Of a DNA stretch of 64,000 nucleotides, positions 38,869 through 48,726 are shown piece by piece. The notes under the pieces were generated by a model. The model was given only the letters and a program-made list of their open reading frames with translations, was not told where the DNA came from and made no database searches. Each line of letters starts with the position of its first letter. The first letter of the stretch is position 1. The position numbers and the translations under genes were made by a program. This DNA comes from Rickettsiaceae bacterium (GTDB lineage: Bacteria; Pseudomonadota; Alphaproteobacteria; Rickettsiales; Rickettsiaceae): the NCBI GenBank assembly GCA_023301685.1, contig JALZUG010000013.1, positions 1-64,000 on the forward strand. The letters run 5' to 3'.

Positions 38869-40626
38869 TTATTCGTTAATGTGAATTGTGCCATTTTTCA
38901 GCATTTTGATACGTCCTTCAATTTCTTTCCTTGTACCAAAGCTTGCAACTGCTCCATCTTGTATGACCATTACTTTATCAACAGCTGAAAGTACAGATGG
39001 CCTGTGAGATATAACAATTACAGATATATTCTTTTTCTTGGCTTCTTGTAGAGCGGTTGCTAGTGCTTCTTCTCCAGCTTCATCAAGGTTAGCATTAGGT
39101 TCATCTAGAACTACTAATTTAGGATTACCATAGAAAGCACGAGCAAGAGCAACTCTTTGTTTTTGTCCCCCAGAAAGATTAGCTCCTCCTTGACCGATGT
39201 CTGTATCGTATCCATTAGGTAATCTAAGGATCATTTCATGAGCACCGCACATTTTTGCAGTTTCTATTACTAATTCTGGATCTACTTTATCTTGCATTCT
39301 TGCAATATTTTGTTTGATAGTTCCGCTGAATAGTTCAATACCTTGTGGTAAGTAGCCAACATGCTCACCAAAATTTTCCCTGTTCCAAGTGAAGACATCG
39401 CCTCCATCTAGTCTAAGGGCTCCTGATGATGCTTTCCATACCCCAACAATCAATTTAGCTAGGGTTGATTTACCAGCTGCACTTGGGCCAATTACTGCTA
39501 AAACCTCTCCTGGTTGCAAGGCAAATGAGACACCTTTAAGAATATGATTTGGCATAGGTGGTTGTGGCATGCCTTGTGGAGTTGGCGCAGCATAATATAC
39601 ATTTTCAACCGTTAAGTGTCCATCTACATGAGGGATAGGCATTGCCTGATCTCTTTCATGATGTTTACCAAAAGATTCATTAATAGTTTTATATGCTTTC
39701 ATTGCGCCACTAATGCTTTTCCACATACCAATTGCATTACCAAAAGGTGCAAGCGCGCGACCTACGATTATTGAGCTTGCGATCATGCCACCAGTTGTCA
39801 TATCCTGGCCACTTGTTGTTACAACAACATATGCACCAGTTCCAGTTACTGCCATTTGCATTATGTTTCTTACAAAACCTGAGATATTTGATAATATGCC
39901 GTTTCTATAACTAGCTACTGACTGTTTTGCAAGAGAAGCTTCATTGAACTTTGCCCAATTTTTCTTAACACTTCGAATCATACCCATCGCTTCAACAGCT
40001 TCAGCATTTCTGTTTGCAATATCTGCTTGCCCCATGCCTTTAATAGAAAATTCAGTAGCCTCTCCAAGAGTCTTATTAGTGGCAATTGCATTGAAAAAAG
40101 CAAGAGATACAATAATAACAGCGCCTGCAATTGTAATGAAACCTATATATGGATGTATAAGAAATAGAACAATTATATAAACAATACTCCATGGAGCATC
40201 AAATACTGTGTTAATTCCTGTGCTTGTTAGGAATGTTTTTAATGTTTGGAAGTCTCTTAGCATCTGACTTGATGCGGGATTTATCTTTGTTGCTGACGCG
40301 GATATTGAATGACCAAATATAATAGGTGAAAGATTATTATCAAGCCACTCACCAACTTTAATCAATGTAAATGATCTAGCTATTTGCATTAGCATGTGAA
40401 CAAAGTATACAAAAGCAATTATAAGAGAAAGTAGTAACAGTGTATTTAAATTTCCACTACCTATCACTCTATCAAGAACTTGCAATGAGTAGAGTGGAGT
40501 CACTAACATCAATAAATTGATTACAAATGCAAATACAAAAACAATTTTGAAGGCTGCTTTACATTTTTCTAGTGCTAATTTTAGTGGATTTAGTTCATCT
40601 TCAACTTGGTTAAATTTCTTTTGCAT
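38869..40626 (-). CDS. Type I secretion ABC permease/ATPase (PrtD-like)
   Basis: Inner-membrane exporter that drives secretion of unfolded proteins with C-terminal signals. The 585-residue protein has a six-helix membrane domain (about 25-310) beginning LLMLVTPLYSLQVLDRVIGSGN, typical of PrtD/LapB-type exporters, and an ATPase domain with Walker A GPSAAGKST, signature LSGGQKQRVALARAFYGNP, Walker B LVVLDEPNANLD and H-loop ISHRPS. No N-terminal C39 peptidase domain is seen. With HlyD it forms a two-gene unit. Its substrate is unknown; ankyrin-like proteins at 46.9-48.4 kb are possible clients only by speculation. Confidence 0.94.
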   Translation of the reverse strand: MQKKFNQVEDELNPLKLALEKCKAAFKIVFVFAFVINLLMLVTPLYSLQVLDRVIGSGNLNTLLLLSLIIAFVYFVHMLMQIARSFTLIKVGEWLDNNLSPIIFGHSISASATKINPASSQMLRDFQTLKTFLTSTGINTVFDAPWSIVYIIVLFLIHPYIGFITIAGAVIIVSLAFFNAIATNKTLGEATEFSIKGMGQADIANRNAEAVEAMGMIRSVKKNWAKFNEASLAKQSVASYRNGILSNISGFVRNIMQMAVTGTGAYVVVTTSGQDMTTGGMIASSIIVGRALAPFGNAIGMWKSISGAMKAYKTINESFGKHHERDQAMPIPHVDGHLTVENVYYAAPTPQGMPQPPMPNHILKGVSFALQPGEVLAVIGPSAAGKSTLAKLIVGVWKASSGALRLDGGDVFTWNRENFGEHVGYLPQGIELFSGTIKQNIARMQDKVDPELVIETAKMCGAHEMILRLPNGYDTDIGQGGANLSGGQKQRVALARAFYGNPKLVVLDEPNANLDEAGEEALATALQEAKKKNISVIVISHRPSVLSAVDKVMVIQDGAVASFGTRKEIEGRIKMLKNGTIHINE

Positions 40627-40900
40627 ATTAGTTCTATATGTGCTTTAAAAATTGATAAATTAATATATCTTTTGTTTCTAGCTGCTGATAATCGTTAGTA
40701 AAAACTTGTTATTGTGGATTTTATTGTACATATGCCTCTCCATCATTGCAACAAAAATTAATTTATATTAATAAATTTGTTGCAATGAAATTAATTACCA
40801 AACATCCTTAGATATAATAGTATCATTTCTATTGGGAGTTTTGTATGTAATAATTCAATAACAACTCAAATATAATATATGGGTATGTATTTTGTTGTGA

Positions 40901-41905
40901 TTAGGTGATAATTTTTTCCGCTATTTGTACAGCATTAAGAGCGGCTCCCTTTCTTAAATTATCAGAGCATATCCATAGATTTACTGAATTTTTCCTAGAT
41001 TTATCATCTCTGATTCTTGAAATAAAAACTTCATCATTTTCAACTGCATCAATTGGTGTTGCGTATTTCATCTCATTTTTGATGTTATAAGTGATAACGC
41101 TATCAGCATCTTCGAGAATTTCTTCTGCTTCTTGTGCATTAATATTTTTTTCAAACTCAATATTCACGGACATAGAATGAGATACAAAAACAGGCACTCT
41201 AACACAGGTTACAGTTGGGTTTGCATGTTTTCCTATAATTTTTTTAAGTTCTTCTTCGATCTTATGTTCCTCTTCGGTATACCCATCTTCTCTAAAATCT
41301 CCAACATGAGGAAATAAATTGAAGGCAATTTGTTCAGGGAAAACTTCAGGATTAAGATGCTCAAAAATAAATTTTGCTTTAGTTTGATTATAGAGCTCAT
41401 CCATGGCAGCTTTACCTGCGCCAGAAACTGATTGGTATGTTGAGATAACGACTCTTTTAATCTTTGCAGCATTATCCAGAGGTTTTAATGCTACAGCAAG
41501 AGGAATAGTACAACAATTTGGATTAGAGATTATTCCTGATTTAAAATCTTTTAAAGTATTTATATTGGCTTCAGGTACAATAAGCGGCACTTCCTTATCC
41601 AATCTAAAGAAAGATGATTTATCAATAACGGTACACCCGCTTTGAGCAGCTTCTTTTGCATGTTTTTCAGATACTGCAGAACCTGCGCAGAAAAATGCAA
41701 TATCAATTTTACTAAAGTCAAGTTCATTCATTTGCATTACTTTTAGTGTTTCATCACCAAAGCTAACTTCTTTTCCAACTGAGTTTGAAGACGCAGCTGC
41801 AAACATTTCTTTTGCTGGAAAATTTCTAGACGATAAGCTGTTTAAAACTTCTCTACCGACATTGCCAGTCGCTCCAATTACCGCGACTACATATTTTTTA
41901 CTCAT
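40901..41905 (-). CDS. asd: Aspartate-semialdehyde dehydrogenase
   Basis: Second enzyme of the aspartate pathway, reducing aspartyl phosphate made by LysC. The 334-residue protein has GATGNVGRE at 11-19, the nucleophile Cys131 in SNPNCCTIP, and [11 protein letters not shown] in the middle; it belongs to the class with the C-terminal HSMSVNIEF His block. Its ATG overlaps the hinT stop by 4 bases. Like lysC, it is likely to serve diaminopimelate production for the cell wall. Confidence 0.96.
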   Translation of the reverse strand: MSKKYVVAVIGATGNVGREVLNSLSSRNFPAKEMFAAASSNSVGKEVSFGDETLKVMQMNELDFSKIDIAFFCAGSAVSEKHAKEAAQSGCTVIDKSSFFRLDKEVPLIVPEANINTLKDFKSGIISNPNCCTIPLAVALKPLDNAAKIKRVVISTYQSVSGAGKAAMDELYNQTKAKFIFEHLNPEVFPEQIAFNLFPHVGDFREDGYTEEEHKIEEELKKIIGKHANPTVTCVRVPVFVSHSMSVNIEFEKNINAQEAEEILEDADSVITYNIKNEMKYATPIDAVENDEVFISRIRDDKSRKNSVNLWICSDNLRKGAALNAVQIAEKIIT

Positions 41906-42258
41906 AAATTTTTATCTATTAGATTGTTATTATTTGAACCACTAAGAATGTGGGTATGAAAATGGAATACAGACTGGCCAGCAGTTTCACCCTTATTGCT
42001 AACTAACCTGTAATCTTTAGCTCCGTTGTCTTTTGCAATTTTTTCAATTGTTTTGAAATAATATGCAATATCTTCAGGAGAAGAGTTCGTAACAAAATCA
42101 GCAAAATCAATAAAAGCTCCTTTTGGAATTACTAGGATATGAATTGGTGCAGCAGGGTTAATATCTTTTATGGCTACAACTTTTTCATCTTCATATAATT
42201 TTTCAGTGGGAATATCACCGTTAATGATTTTAGCAAAAATATTGTTTTTATCGTACAT
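41902..42258 (-). CDS. hinT: HIT-family nucleotide hydrolase (HinT-like)
   Basis: Histidine-triad protein that hydrolyses adenosine phosphoramidates and related nucleotides. The 118-residue protein has [29 protein letters not shown]-type start in pieces ([24 protein letters not shown]), HILVIPK and the triad His99, His101, His103 (HFHTH). Full length for HinT. It lies between DUF2628 (6 bp) and asd (4-base overlap) in one minus-strand unit. Confidence 0.95.
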   Translation of the reverse strand: MYDKNNIFAKIINGDIPTEKLYEDEKVVAIKDINPAAPIHILVIPKGAFIDFADFVTNSSPEDIAYYFKTIEKIAKDNGAKDYRLVSNKGETAGQSVFHFHTHILSGSNNNNLIDKNL

Positions 42259-42264
42259 AGCTAT

Positions 42265-42627
42265 TTACAAATTTTTTAAATTTTCAGTTCTTTCAAAATA
42301 TTTCACTTCTGCTTCTTCTTCCGTTGAAGCTAATATTACATCAGATAGATTGTAGCCTTTTTTTGTTGCGTAGTACTCTTGTATCTCGCTTGCAAAAAAA
42401 CCGAATATAAATAATATAGCAAGATTAAGGCAATAAGCAATATATGAAGGGCCTGAAGAGCCGAGGAAAAAGCTTATCACCATCAAGAAAATAGCAATAG
42501 ACCACATTCTATGATAAATAGCCCAAAAGAAATTAAAAAACCCAGCTATAAAAGAGAAGCCTTGTTTAATTAAAATAAGTTCTTTATCCTTTTTGCTTGA
42601 ATCAGCGTATACAGAGTATATATTCAT
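42265..42627 (-). CDS. DUF2628 family small membrane protein
   Basis: Unknown function. The 120-residue protein has KQGFSFIAGFFNFFWAIYHRMW, the characteristic DUF2628 block, in pieces followed by three hydrophobic segments (about 45-85), and ends in a charged tail with ILASTEEEAEVKYFER. Members occur widely in Alphaproteobacteria, often near hinT-like or trafficking genes. First gene of the minus-strand unit DUF2628-hinT-asd, and divergent from hslV. Confidence 0.8.
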   Translation of the reverse strand: MNIYSVYADSSKKDKELILIKQGFSFIAGFFNFFWAIYHRMWSIAIFLMVISFFLGSSGPSYIAYCLNLAILFIFGFFASEIQEYYATKKGYNLSDVILASTEEEAEVKYFERTENLKNL

Positions 42628-42723
42628 TTTAGCTAAATACTTGTAATTTTATTGTAAGTGATTATCTAACATTTATAAGATTTACACAAGTTCAAATAAG
42701 AAAAAAGAGAGTAAATAGATTTT

Positions 42724-43284
42724 ATGACAAATAATTCGTCAAATGCCCCGGGTCTTAGAGGCACCACAATTTTATGTCTTAAAAAAGGAAAGGACGTAGT
42801 AATTGCCGCTGATGGTCAAGTGTCGCTGGGCAACAGTATCATGAAAGCAACTGCTAGAAAGCTTCGTACTTTATCTGATAATAAAATTATTGCAGGTTTT
42901 GCAGGATCAACTGCTGATGCTTTTACTTTGTTCGAAAGATTAGAGGCAAAGCTAGATAAATATTCAAATCAGCTAGTTAGAAGTGCAGTGGAGCTTGCAA
43001 AAGACTGGAGAACTGATAAATATTTAAGAAAACTGGAGGCGATGCTGATTGTAGCTGATAAAGATAATATTTTGATAGTTACAGGTAACGGTGATGTTAT
43101 TGAGCCCGAAGATGATGTAGCTGCAATTGGATCTGGAGGTCTATTTGCATTATCTGCAGCAAGAGCTTTAAAATCTGTAGAAACAAAACTATCTGCAGAA
43201 GAAATCGCACGTAAATCAATGACTATTGCAGCAGATATATGTGTGTTTTCAAATCATAATATTATTATAGAGAAGGTTGTATGA
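42724..43284 (+). CDS. hslV: ATP-dependent protease peptidase subunit HslV
   Basis: Proteasome-like threonine protease that forms the HslVU complex in the cytoplasm. The 186-residue precursor has RG|TTILCL; Thr14 becomes the N-terminal nucleophile after removal of 13 residues. [12 protein letters not shown] and the GSGG block ([16 protein letters not shown]) are conserved. The propeptide is slightly longer than usual. It overlaps hslU by 4 bases (ATGA). Confidence 0.97.
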   Translation: MTNNSSNAPGLRGTTILCLKKGKDVVIAADGQVSLGNSIMKATARKLRTLSDNKIIAGFAGSTADAFTLFERLEAKLDKYSNQLVRSAVELAKDWRTDKYLRKLEAMLIVADKDNILIVTGNGDVIEPEDDVAAIGSGGLFALSAARALKSVETKLSAEEIARKSMTIAADICVFSNHNIIIEKVV

Positions 43285-44609
43285 GTTCAAAAAACAAGAT
43301 GGGGCTGACTCCGGCAGAAATAGTTTCGGAGTTGGATAGATTTATTGTTGGTCAAAAGGATGCAAAAAAAGCAGTGGCAGTAGCACTGAGAAATAGATAC
43401 CGTAGGGCGCAAGTAACAGAGCCAATGCGTAGTGAAATTGTACCAAAAAATATTCTTATGATTGGTTCAACAGGTGTTGGTAAAACTGAAATTGCAAGAA
43501 GATTAGCAAAACTAGCAGAATCACCTTTTATTAAGATAGAAGCTACAAAATTTACTGAAGTTGGATATGTTGGAAGAGATGTAGAGTCAATAGTAAGAGA
43601 TTTAGTTGAAATTGCCATTGCATATCAAAAAGAAAAAGCTAAGAAAGAAGTAGAAGAGAAGGCTAAGCTGCGTGCGATTGAAAGAATTTTAGATTCGGTA
43701 GTTGGTAAATCTGCGTCATCAGAAACAAGGGACAAATTTAGAGTAAAGATTTTGGATGGTGAAATTAGCAATACTGAAATCGAAATTAATGTAAAAGACA
43801 CAGGTCCAGTTGGTGGTGGAGGTTTTGAAATACCCGGTATGCCAGGAGCATCTATGGGAGTTCTTAATATAGGTGATATATTAGGTAAAGCCATGGGTGG
43901 CGATAAAATGAAACAAAAGAAGCTGACTGTTGAAGATGCTCTTGAAATTATAACTTCAGAAGAATCTGAAAAAATGATTGATGAAGAAAAAATGGTACTA
44001 AATGCTGTTAAAGCTGTAGAGAATGATGGTATTGTATTTTTGGATGAAATTGATAAAATTACCTCCAGATCAGAAGGAAAGGGTGGTGAAGTTAGTCGTG
44101 AAGGAGTGCAGAGAGATTTACTGCCTCTAATCGAAGGTACAAGTGTTGTTACAAAATATGGAACAATAAAAACAGATCATATTTTATTTATTGCATCTGG
44201 TGCGTTTCATTTATCGAAACCATCGGATTTATTGCCAGAACTTCAAGGAAGACTTCCTATTAGAGTTGAGATGAGTTCACTTACAAAAGATGATATGGTG
44301 AAAATTCTTACTGAGCCTGAATCTAGTTTAATTAAGCAGTATATTGCTCTGATCAAAACTGAAGGAGTAGATCTTACATTTACAGAAAAAGCGATTGAAG
44401 AGATTGCAACACAAGCGGCGAATTTTAACGTTGAAATTGAAGATATTGGTGCAAGAAGGCTTCATACGATTCTTGAGAATATACTAGAGGATGTAAGTTT
44501 TGAAGTAAGCGAGCAAAAAGAAAAGAAAATTAAAATTGATGATAAATTCATAAAAAATCAACTTGAAGGATTTATTAGAAACAGAGATTTGGCGAAGTTT
44601 ATTTTATAA
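43281..44609 (+). CDS. hslU: HslU ATPase, unfoldase subunit of HslVU
   Basis: AAA+ ring that unfolds substrates and feeds them to HslV. The 442-residue protein has Walker A GSTGVGKT at 62-69, [11 protein letters not shown] pore loop, the inserted I-domain (about 105-230), Walker [12 protein letters not shown], and ends DLAKFIL, the family C-terminal tail that docks into HslV. Full length. Confidence 0.98.
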   Translation: MSSKNKMGLTPAEIVSELDRFIVGQKDAKKAVAVALRNRYRRAQVTEPMRSEIVPKNILMIGSTGVGKTEIARRLAKLAESPFIKIEATKFTEVGYVGRDVESIVRDLVEIAIAYQKEKAKKEVEEKAKLRAIERILDSVVGKSASSETRDKFRVKILDGEISNTEIEINVKDTGPVGGGGFEIPGMPGASMGVLNIGDILGKAMGGDKMKQKKLTVEDALEIITSEESEKMIDEEKMVLNAVKAVENDGIVFLDEIDKITSRSEGKGGEVSREGVQRDLLPLIEGTSVVTKYGTIKTDHILFIASGAFHLSKPSDLLPELQGRLPIRVEMSSLTKDDMVKILTEPESSLIKQYIALIKTEGVDLTFTEKAIEEIATQAANFNVEIEDIGARRLHTILENILEDVSFEVSEQKEKKIKIDDKFIKNQLEGFIRNRDLAKFIL

Positions 44610-44629
44610 AATTTTTTGGGAAAGAGATA

Positions 44630-46168
44630 ATGATTATTAGGGTGCCCAGCTTAACTTTTGCTGGTATTGATATTGTTGATGTCGATGTACAGGTTCAGAT
44701 TGAACCAGGTATTCCCAAATTTGTAATTGTTGGTTTAGCGGATAAAACTATTGCTGAGTCAAAGGAGCGCGTTAGAGCGGCACTTTCTTCAATTGGCCTG
44801 AGCTTTCCAGCAAAGAAAATTTTGATCAATTTAGCCCCAGCTGATCTGGTAAAAGAAGGTAGTCATTTTGATCTAGCTATTAGTGTTGGTATACTTGCTG
44901 CTATGGGTGCAATTCCTCCTGAGGAAGTTAAAGAATACCTAGTTCTTGGCGAGCTCTCGTTAGACGGGAGTATTTTGCCAGTTAGTGGCGTGCTGCCTGC
45001 AGCAATGGGAGCAACAGCTAGAAGCATGGGAGTTATTTGTTCAAAGAGAAATGGTTCTGAAGCCGCGTGGTCTGGTAATGATAAAATATTAGCGCCAACT
45101 AATTTACTCGAGCTAATCAATCATTTTAAAGGTACTCAGAGTTTAGTTTCTCCAGAAGCAAAAGCAGCGGAGGAAGCAATAAAATATCCAGATCTTAGTG
45201 ATATTAAAGGGCAAAAATTGGCAAAAAGGGCTTTGGAAATTGCTGCGTCTGGTGGACATAATTTATTAATGTTTGGCCCTCCAGGTGCAGGTAAATCAAT
45301 GCTTGCATCAAGATTACCTGGAATATTACCAGAATTAGTTCCTACTGAAATTTTGGAGTGCAGTACTATTGCAAGTATTGCCGCGTTAATTAATGATGGG
45401 AGTTTGAAAACTGAAAGGCCATATAGAGCACCACACCATTCTTGCACATCAGCTGCAATGGTAGGTGGAGGAATTGGTAAAAGAGTTAAGCCAGGTGAGA
45501 TTTCACTTGCTCATAATGGCGTATTATTTCTGGATGAATTACCTGAGTTTAGTTCTGGCGTAATAGAAGCATTAAGACAACCGCTGGAAACTAAGGAAAT
45601 TATGATTTCTAGATCTGGCGCTCATATAAAATTCCCTGCTAATTTTCAACTTATTGCGGCAATGAATCCATGTAAGTGTGGATATTTAAATGATGCATCA
45701 AAAGCGTGTAGTAAAGCACCAATATGTTCTAGAAACTATCAATTAAAAATATCTGGCCCTATACTAGATAGGTTTGATTTACATATTGAAGTAGGAAATT
45801 CTAACGAACATTATACTTATGATCATATTTTAAATTCAAGTAATGAGGAATCTAGTGCAGATGTAGCTGTTCGAGTAAAAAATGCACACCGAATCCAAGC
45901 AGAAAGATATGAAGGATATAATATTCGCCTAAATAACGCACTTGATGGACAGCTCCTTATAGATTATGCAATTCCTGGAGATGAAGGGCGCGATATTTTG
46001 AATGAAGCAGCAAAAAAATTTGGTCTATCTATGAGGGCGTACAATAGAGTGCTCAGAGTAGCAAGAACAATAGCGGACTTGGCTGGTTCAAAATATGTAA
46101 ATAAAATGCATATATCTGAAGCACTAAGCTATAGACAGATGGATTTTGCAAAAGAAGAGGTAGCGTAA
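44630..46168 (+). CDS. comM: ComM/YifB-family Mg-chelatase-like AAA+ ATPase
   Basis: ATPase related to magnesium chelatase; the homologue ComM is a helicase that extends branches during natural transformation. The 512-residue protein has the N-terminal LonC-like (ChlI) domain (about 1-170), Walker A GPPGAGKS at 216-223, LFLDELPEF Walker B and the C-terminal zinc-like CKCG...C...C site (NPCKCGYLNDASKACSKAP). Full length. Downstream it touches the aldolase-family gene directly (no gap). Confidence 0.94.
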   Translation: MIIRVPSLTFAGIDIVDVDVQVQIEPGIPKFVIVGLADKTIAESKERVRAALSSIGLSFPAKKILINLAPADLVKEGSHFDLAISVGILAAMGAIPPEEVKEYLVLGELSLDGSILPVSGVLPAAMGATARSMGVICSKRNGSEAAWSGNDKILAPTNLLELINHFKGTQSLVSPEAKAAEEAIKYPDLSDIKGQKLAKRALEIAASGGHNLLMFGPPGAGKSMLASRLPGILPELVPTEILECSTIASIAALINDGSLKTERPYRAPHHSCTSAAMVGGGIGKRVKPGEISLAHNGVLFLDELPEFSSGVIEALRQPLETKEIMISRSGAHIKFPANFQLIAAMNPCKCGYLNDASKACSKAPICSRNYQLKISGPILDRFDLHIEVGNSNEHYTYDHILNSSNEESSADVAVRVKNAHRIQAERYEGYNIRLNNALDGQLLIDYAIPGDEGRDILNEAAKKFGLSMRAYNRVLRVARTIADLAGSKYVNKMHISEALSYRQMDFAKEEVA

Positions 46169-46867
46169 ATGACCAAAGAAGTAAGGCAGAATTTATCCTA
46201 TGCATATCGCGTATTGGGTAAGCTTGGATTGGCCGATCATACATATACTCATCTTTCAGCAAGGCCTGATGGAGCTGATTACTATTATATTTATCCGTTT
46301 GGATTGAGGTTTGAAGAGGTAACACCGGAATGCTTGCTTAAAGTTGCTTTAAGCGGAGAAATTCTGGAAGGAAAAGAATATCAATATAATAAAACTGGCT
46401 ACATAATTCATGGAAGTATTTATAGAGCAAGACCAGATTTAAATGCAGTCTATCACCTTCATACTGTACCAACAGTTGCAGTATCTGCAATGAAGAGGGG
46501 CTTGATGCCAATTAATCAATGGGCGTTGCATTTCTATGGTCAGCTTGCATATCATGAATATAATTCACTAGCGCTTGATAATGACACTCATGGAAATGAT
46601 TTGGTTAATGATTTAGGAGATAAGAAAGTTATTTTGTTGAGAAATCATGGCTATATAGCATGTGGAAAAACGCCATGGGAAGCAATGTTCTATTGCCATC
46701 ATCTTGAGCACGCGTGCAGGGCGCAGATAGCGTCATTATCTTCTGGAGTGGAGCTCGTTACTCCATCCGTTGCAATATGTAAAAAAGCGAATGCAGATCT
46801 TTTATCTTTTGAACAAGATTTAGGAATGAGGGATTGGCTTGCATGGATAAGATGGCTAGATTCATAA
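46169..46867 (+). CDS. Class II aldolase/adducin-family protein
   Basis: Zn-dependent aldolase fold; family members act on fuculose- or ribulose-phosphates or other sugar derivatives. The 232-residue protein has THLSARP near residue 30 and Zn-ligand candidates in YHLHT (two His) and NHGYIACG, plus [12 protein letters not shown] late. The substrate is unknown; an aldehyde-type scavenging role in Alphaproteobacteria has been suggested for similar proteins. It starts on the base after the comM stop, so it is probably cotranscribed. Confidence 0.85.
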   Translation: MTKEVRQNLSYAYRVLGKLGLADHTYTHLSARPDGADYYYIYPFGLRFEEVTPECLLKVALSGEILEGKEYQYNKTGYIIHGSIYRARPDLNAVYHLHTVPTVAVSAMKRGLMPINQWALHFYGQLAYHEYNSLALDNDTHGNDLVNDLGDKKVILLRNHGYIACGKTPWEAMFYCHHLEHACRAQIASLSSGVELVTPSVAICKKANADLLSFEQDLGMRDWLAWIRWLDS

Positions 46868-46891
46868 TATTGTTTTATTGAGAGGGGAGTT

Positions 46892-47482
46892 ATGGGTGAA
46901 GAATCTAAGAAACCAAATTTAAATAGAATTAAAGATCTTTTTCGTTTAGTTGAAAAAGAAACTTATGTACGCTCTAAGGGGTTGATAGATTTAAAAATGT
47001 GCGAAGGATTTGCATATGATGTTCTTTACATTAACCCAACGAAATATGAGTTGAATTATACAAGATCTGCAGATGGTTTTTCTTTGTTACATGTAGCGAT
47101 AAATAAACTTAATCCATATATGGTTGCAGTGCTTATATATCTTGGAGCAGATACTGAAATTAAAGCAAAAAAATCTGGAATTACTCCTGAAAAATTAATT
47201 GAAAAAATTGGTCATTTAGGTTGTAACATGCAAGAAGCATTTTCTAATGCAGAAGGTTTTTTGAAAGAATGCGAAATTATTGACATTACAAGTGATGTTG
47301 ATAGTAGTGATTACGTTGATGATTATAATTTTGATTTAGAACTTGCAATGGCGCTTGAAATTCTTGATTCAGGAGTAAATGATGTGCCAGTACGGCCGAA
47401 TTCACCAACCTTTGAAATTGATAATATTATAAAAATAAATGATAATGGTGTTGGTCTTGTAGGAGATGATTTGGATAACTAG
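46892..47482 (+). CDS. Ankyrin-like protein of unknown function, paralogue A
   Basis: The 196-residue protein has one recognisable ankyrin-type repeat (about 60-94: ADGFSLLHVAINKLNPYMVAV...LGAD) and little else known. It is clearly paralogous to the next gene: INPT at 47-50, R(S/A)ADG, SLLH(V/L)AI, NPY.VA, G(V/I)TP..LI.K.GHL, and .(N/D)FL..(C/T)(E/G)I follow in the same order. Near the end it has VPVRPNSP (165-172), a motif repeated in paralogue B. No signal peptide or membrane helix. GAGAGGGGAG forms the ribosome site. A secreted effector is plausible in Rickettsiales but not proven. Confidence 0.75.
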   Translation: MGEESKKPNLNRIKDLFRLVEKETYVRSKGLIDLKMCEGFAYDVLYINPTKYELNYTRSADGFSLLHVAINKLNPYMVAVLIYLGADTEIKAKKSGITPEKLIEKIGHLGCNMQEAFSNAEGFLKECEIIDITSDVDSSDYVDDYNFDLELAMALEILDSGVNDVPVRPNSPTFEIDNIIKINDNGVGLVGDDLDN

Positions 47483-47567
47483 TTTGAGCTTGTTAGTGTA
47501 TATGTGCTACAATATGTTTAGCAGTAAAAACTTGCTTAATTCATAATTTATTTTGGGGGAAAGGTTT

Positions 47568-48416
47568 ATGAAGAGAGAAGAAAGAGTTGATGGTGCAGAA
47601 AGATTAAGAGAAATTCTTAAACTTACTACGCATAGTATGTATGACCGTTTTACAAATTCAATTAATTTAAGTTTAGCAAAGCAGAATGCGCTGAAGGTTT
47701 ATGAGATAAATCCTACGGCTGAGGAGCTAGGATATGTTAGAGCAGCTGATGGAATATCATTGTTGCATCTTGCTATCTTTTCACATAATCCATATCTTGT
47801 AGCTCTATATGTGCATTTAGGAGTAAATCCGGATTTCCATAAATTTGAAAACGGCGTTACACCAAGGAGCTTAATATCTAAAACAGGCCATTTAGTTGAT
47901 GGAATGAGGAATGCCTTTTTTACACCGGATGATTTTTTAAGAGATACAGGTATTTTAAAAGATTTTACGGTGGAAACGTATGGTAGATTTGAAGTTCAAA
48001 TACTTCATAAAGATGATGATGTAGAAGCTAGTAAAGTAGAAAAAGCTATAGATTTCTTATTCGAAGTGCCAGCAAGGCCAGATACTCCGGGCCCAACTTC
48101 GGAAGAGCGGCATAAGGTAAAGAAGGATTTCTGTACTATTGCTTCAAGAAGTCCGAGCAGTTGCTTAGACTCTTTTGAAGAGCTAGAGTTGACTATTCCT
48201 ACAACTCCTGAAAAATCAATTTTTGTTCATACGGAAGTTCCAAAAAGGCCGGATGGTCCAGTTCCATCTTTGGAGGAGCAGGAGGAATCGATGCAAGGCT
48301 TTCTTGATCTTATTTATGGTAAAGATACTGATTGTGCAGCATCTGTAGTATCTTCAAGTGCTGAGTACTTGTGTACAAATTTAGGAGGTGAGGATCCATC
48401 TCTTGATTCTGTGTAA
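47568..48416 (+). CDS. Ankyrin-like protein of unknown function, paralogue B
   Basis: The 282-residue protein shares the N-terminal 130 residues with paralogue A (one ankyrin-like repeat at 60-93) and adds an acidic C-terminal half containing two related Pro-rich motifs: VPARPDTPGPTSEE (167-180) and VPKRPDGPVPSLEE (224-237), each followed by a hydrophobic-acidic stretch. The start is set at ATG 47568 behind GGGGGAAAGG; with this start, INPT falls at 47-50 as in paralogue A. A TTG 15 bases upstream is the alternative. Rich in Ser, Asp and Glu; predicted soluble. The Pro motifs resemble ligands for SH3 or WW domains only in a general way. Confidence 0.75.
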   Translation: MKREERVDGAERLREILKLTTHSMYDRFTNSINLSLAKQNALKVYEINPTAEELGYVRAADGISLLHLAIFSHNPYLVALYVHLGVNPDFHKFENGVTPRSLISKTGHLVDGMRNAFFTPDDFLRDTGILKDFTVETYGRFEVQILHKDDDVEASKVEKAIDFLFEVPARPDTPGPTSEERHKVKKDFCTIASRSPSSCLDSFEELELTIPTTPEKSIFVHTEVPKRPDGPVPSLEEQEESMQGFLDLIYGKDTDCAASVVSSSAEYLCTNLGGEDPSLDSV

Positions 48417-48591
48417 TATGATGGGAGTAGTAATCAAGAGTTCCTAGTTTGCTATAAATATTCAAAGTATAGATAAAGTTGAAAACCGCAAGTCACAATG
48501 TGTGTTATTAGATCTATAATAAAATCTAATGACTTAAACTATTTTGGCTTGACTATTTTGATTTGTTGAAATAGAATTCGCATCCAAGAAT

Positions 48592-48668
<77 letters not shown>

Positions 48669-48726
48669 TTCCTCAATTTTGACTGTTATATTCTATAAAT
48701 TATTAAATAATTTTTTTGGTAGAAAG

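Noticed and set aside
44863-45447. Minus-strand frames over comM and neighbouring genes
   Set aside because: Shadows of well-supported plus-strand genes.
47553-47567. TTG start for ankyrin-like paralogue B
   Set aside because: It overlaps the GGGGGAAAGG ribosome site; ATG 47568 aligns the conserved INPT block with paralogue A.
48679-48726. TTG start for the glycosyltransferase
   Set aside because: It lies 11 bp after the tRNA-Ile gene with no ribosome site; ATG 48727 gives a normal membrane anchor.
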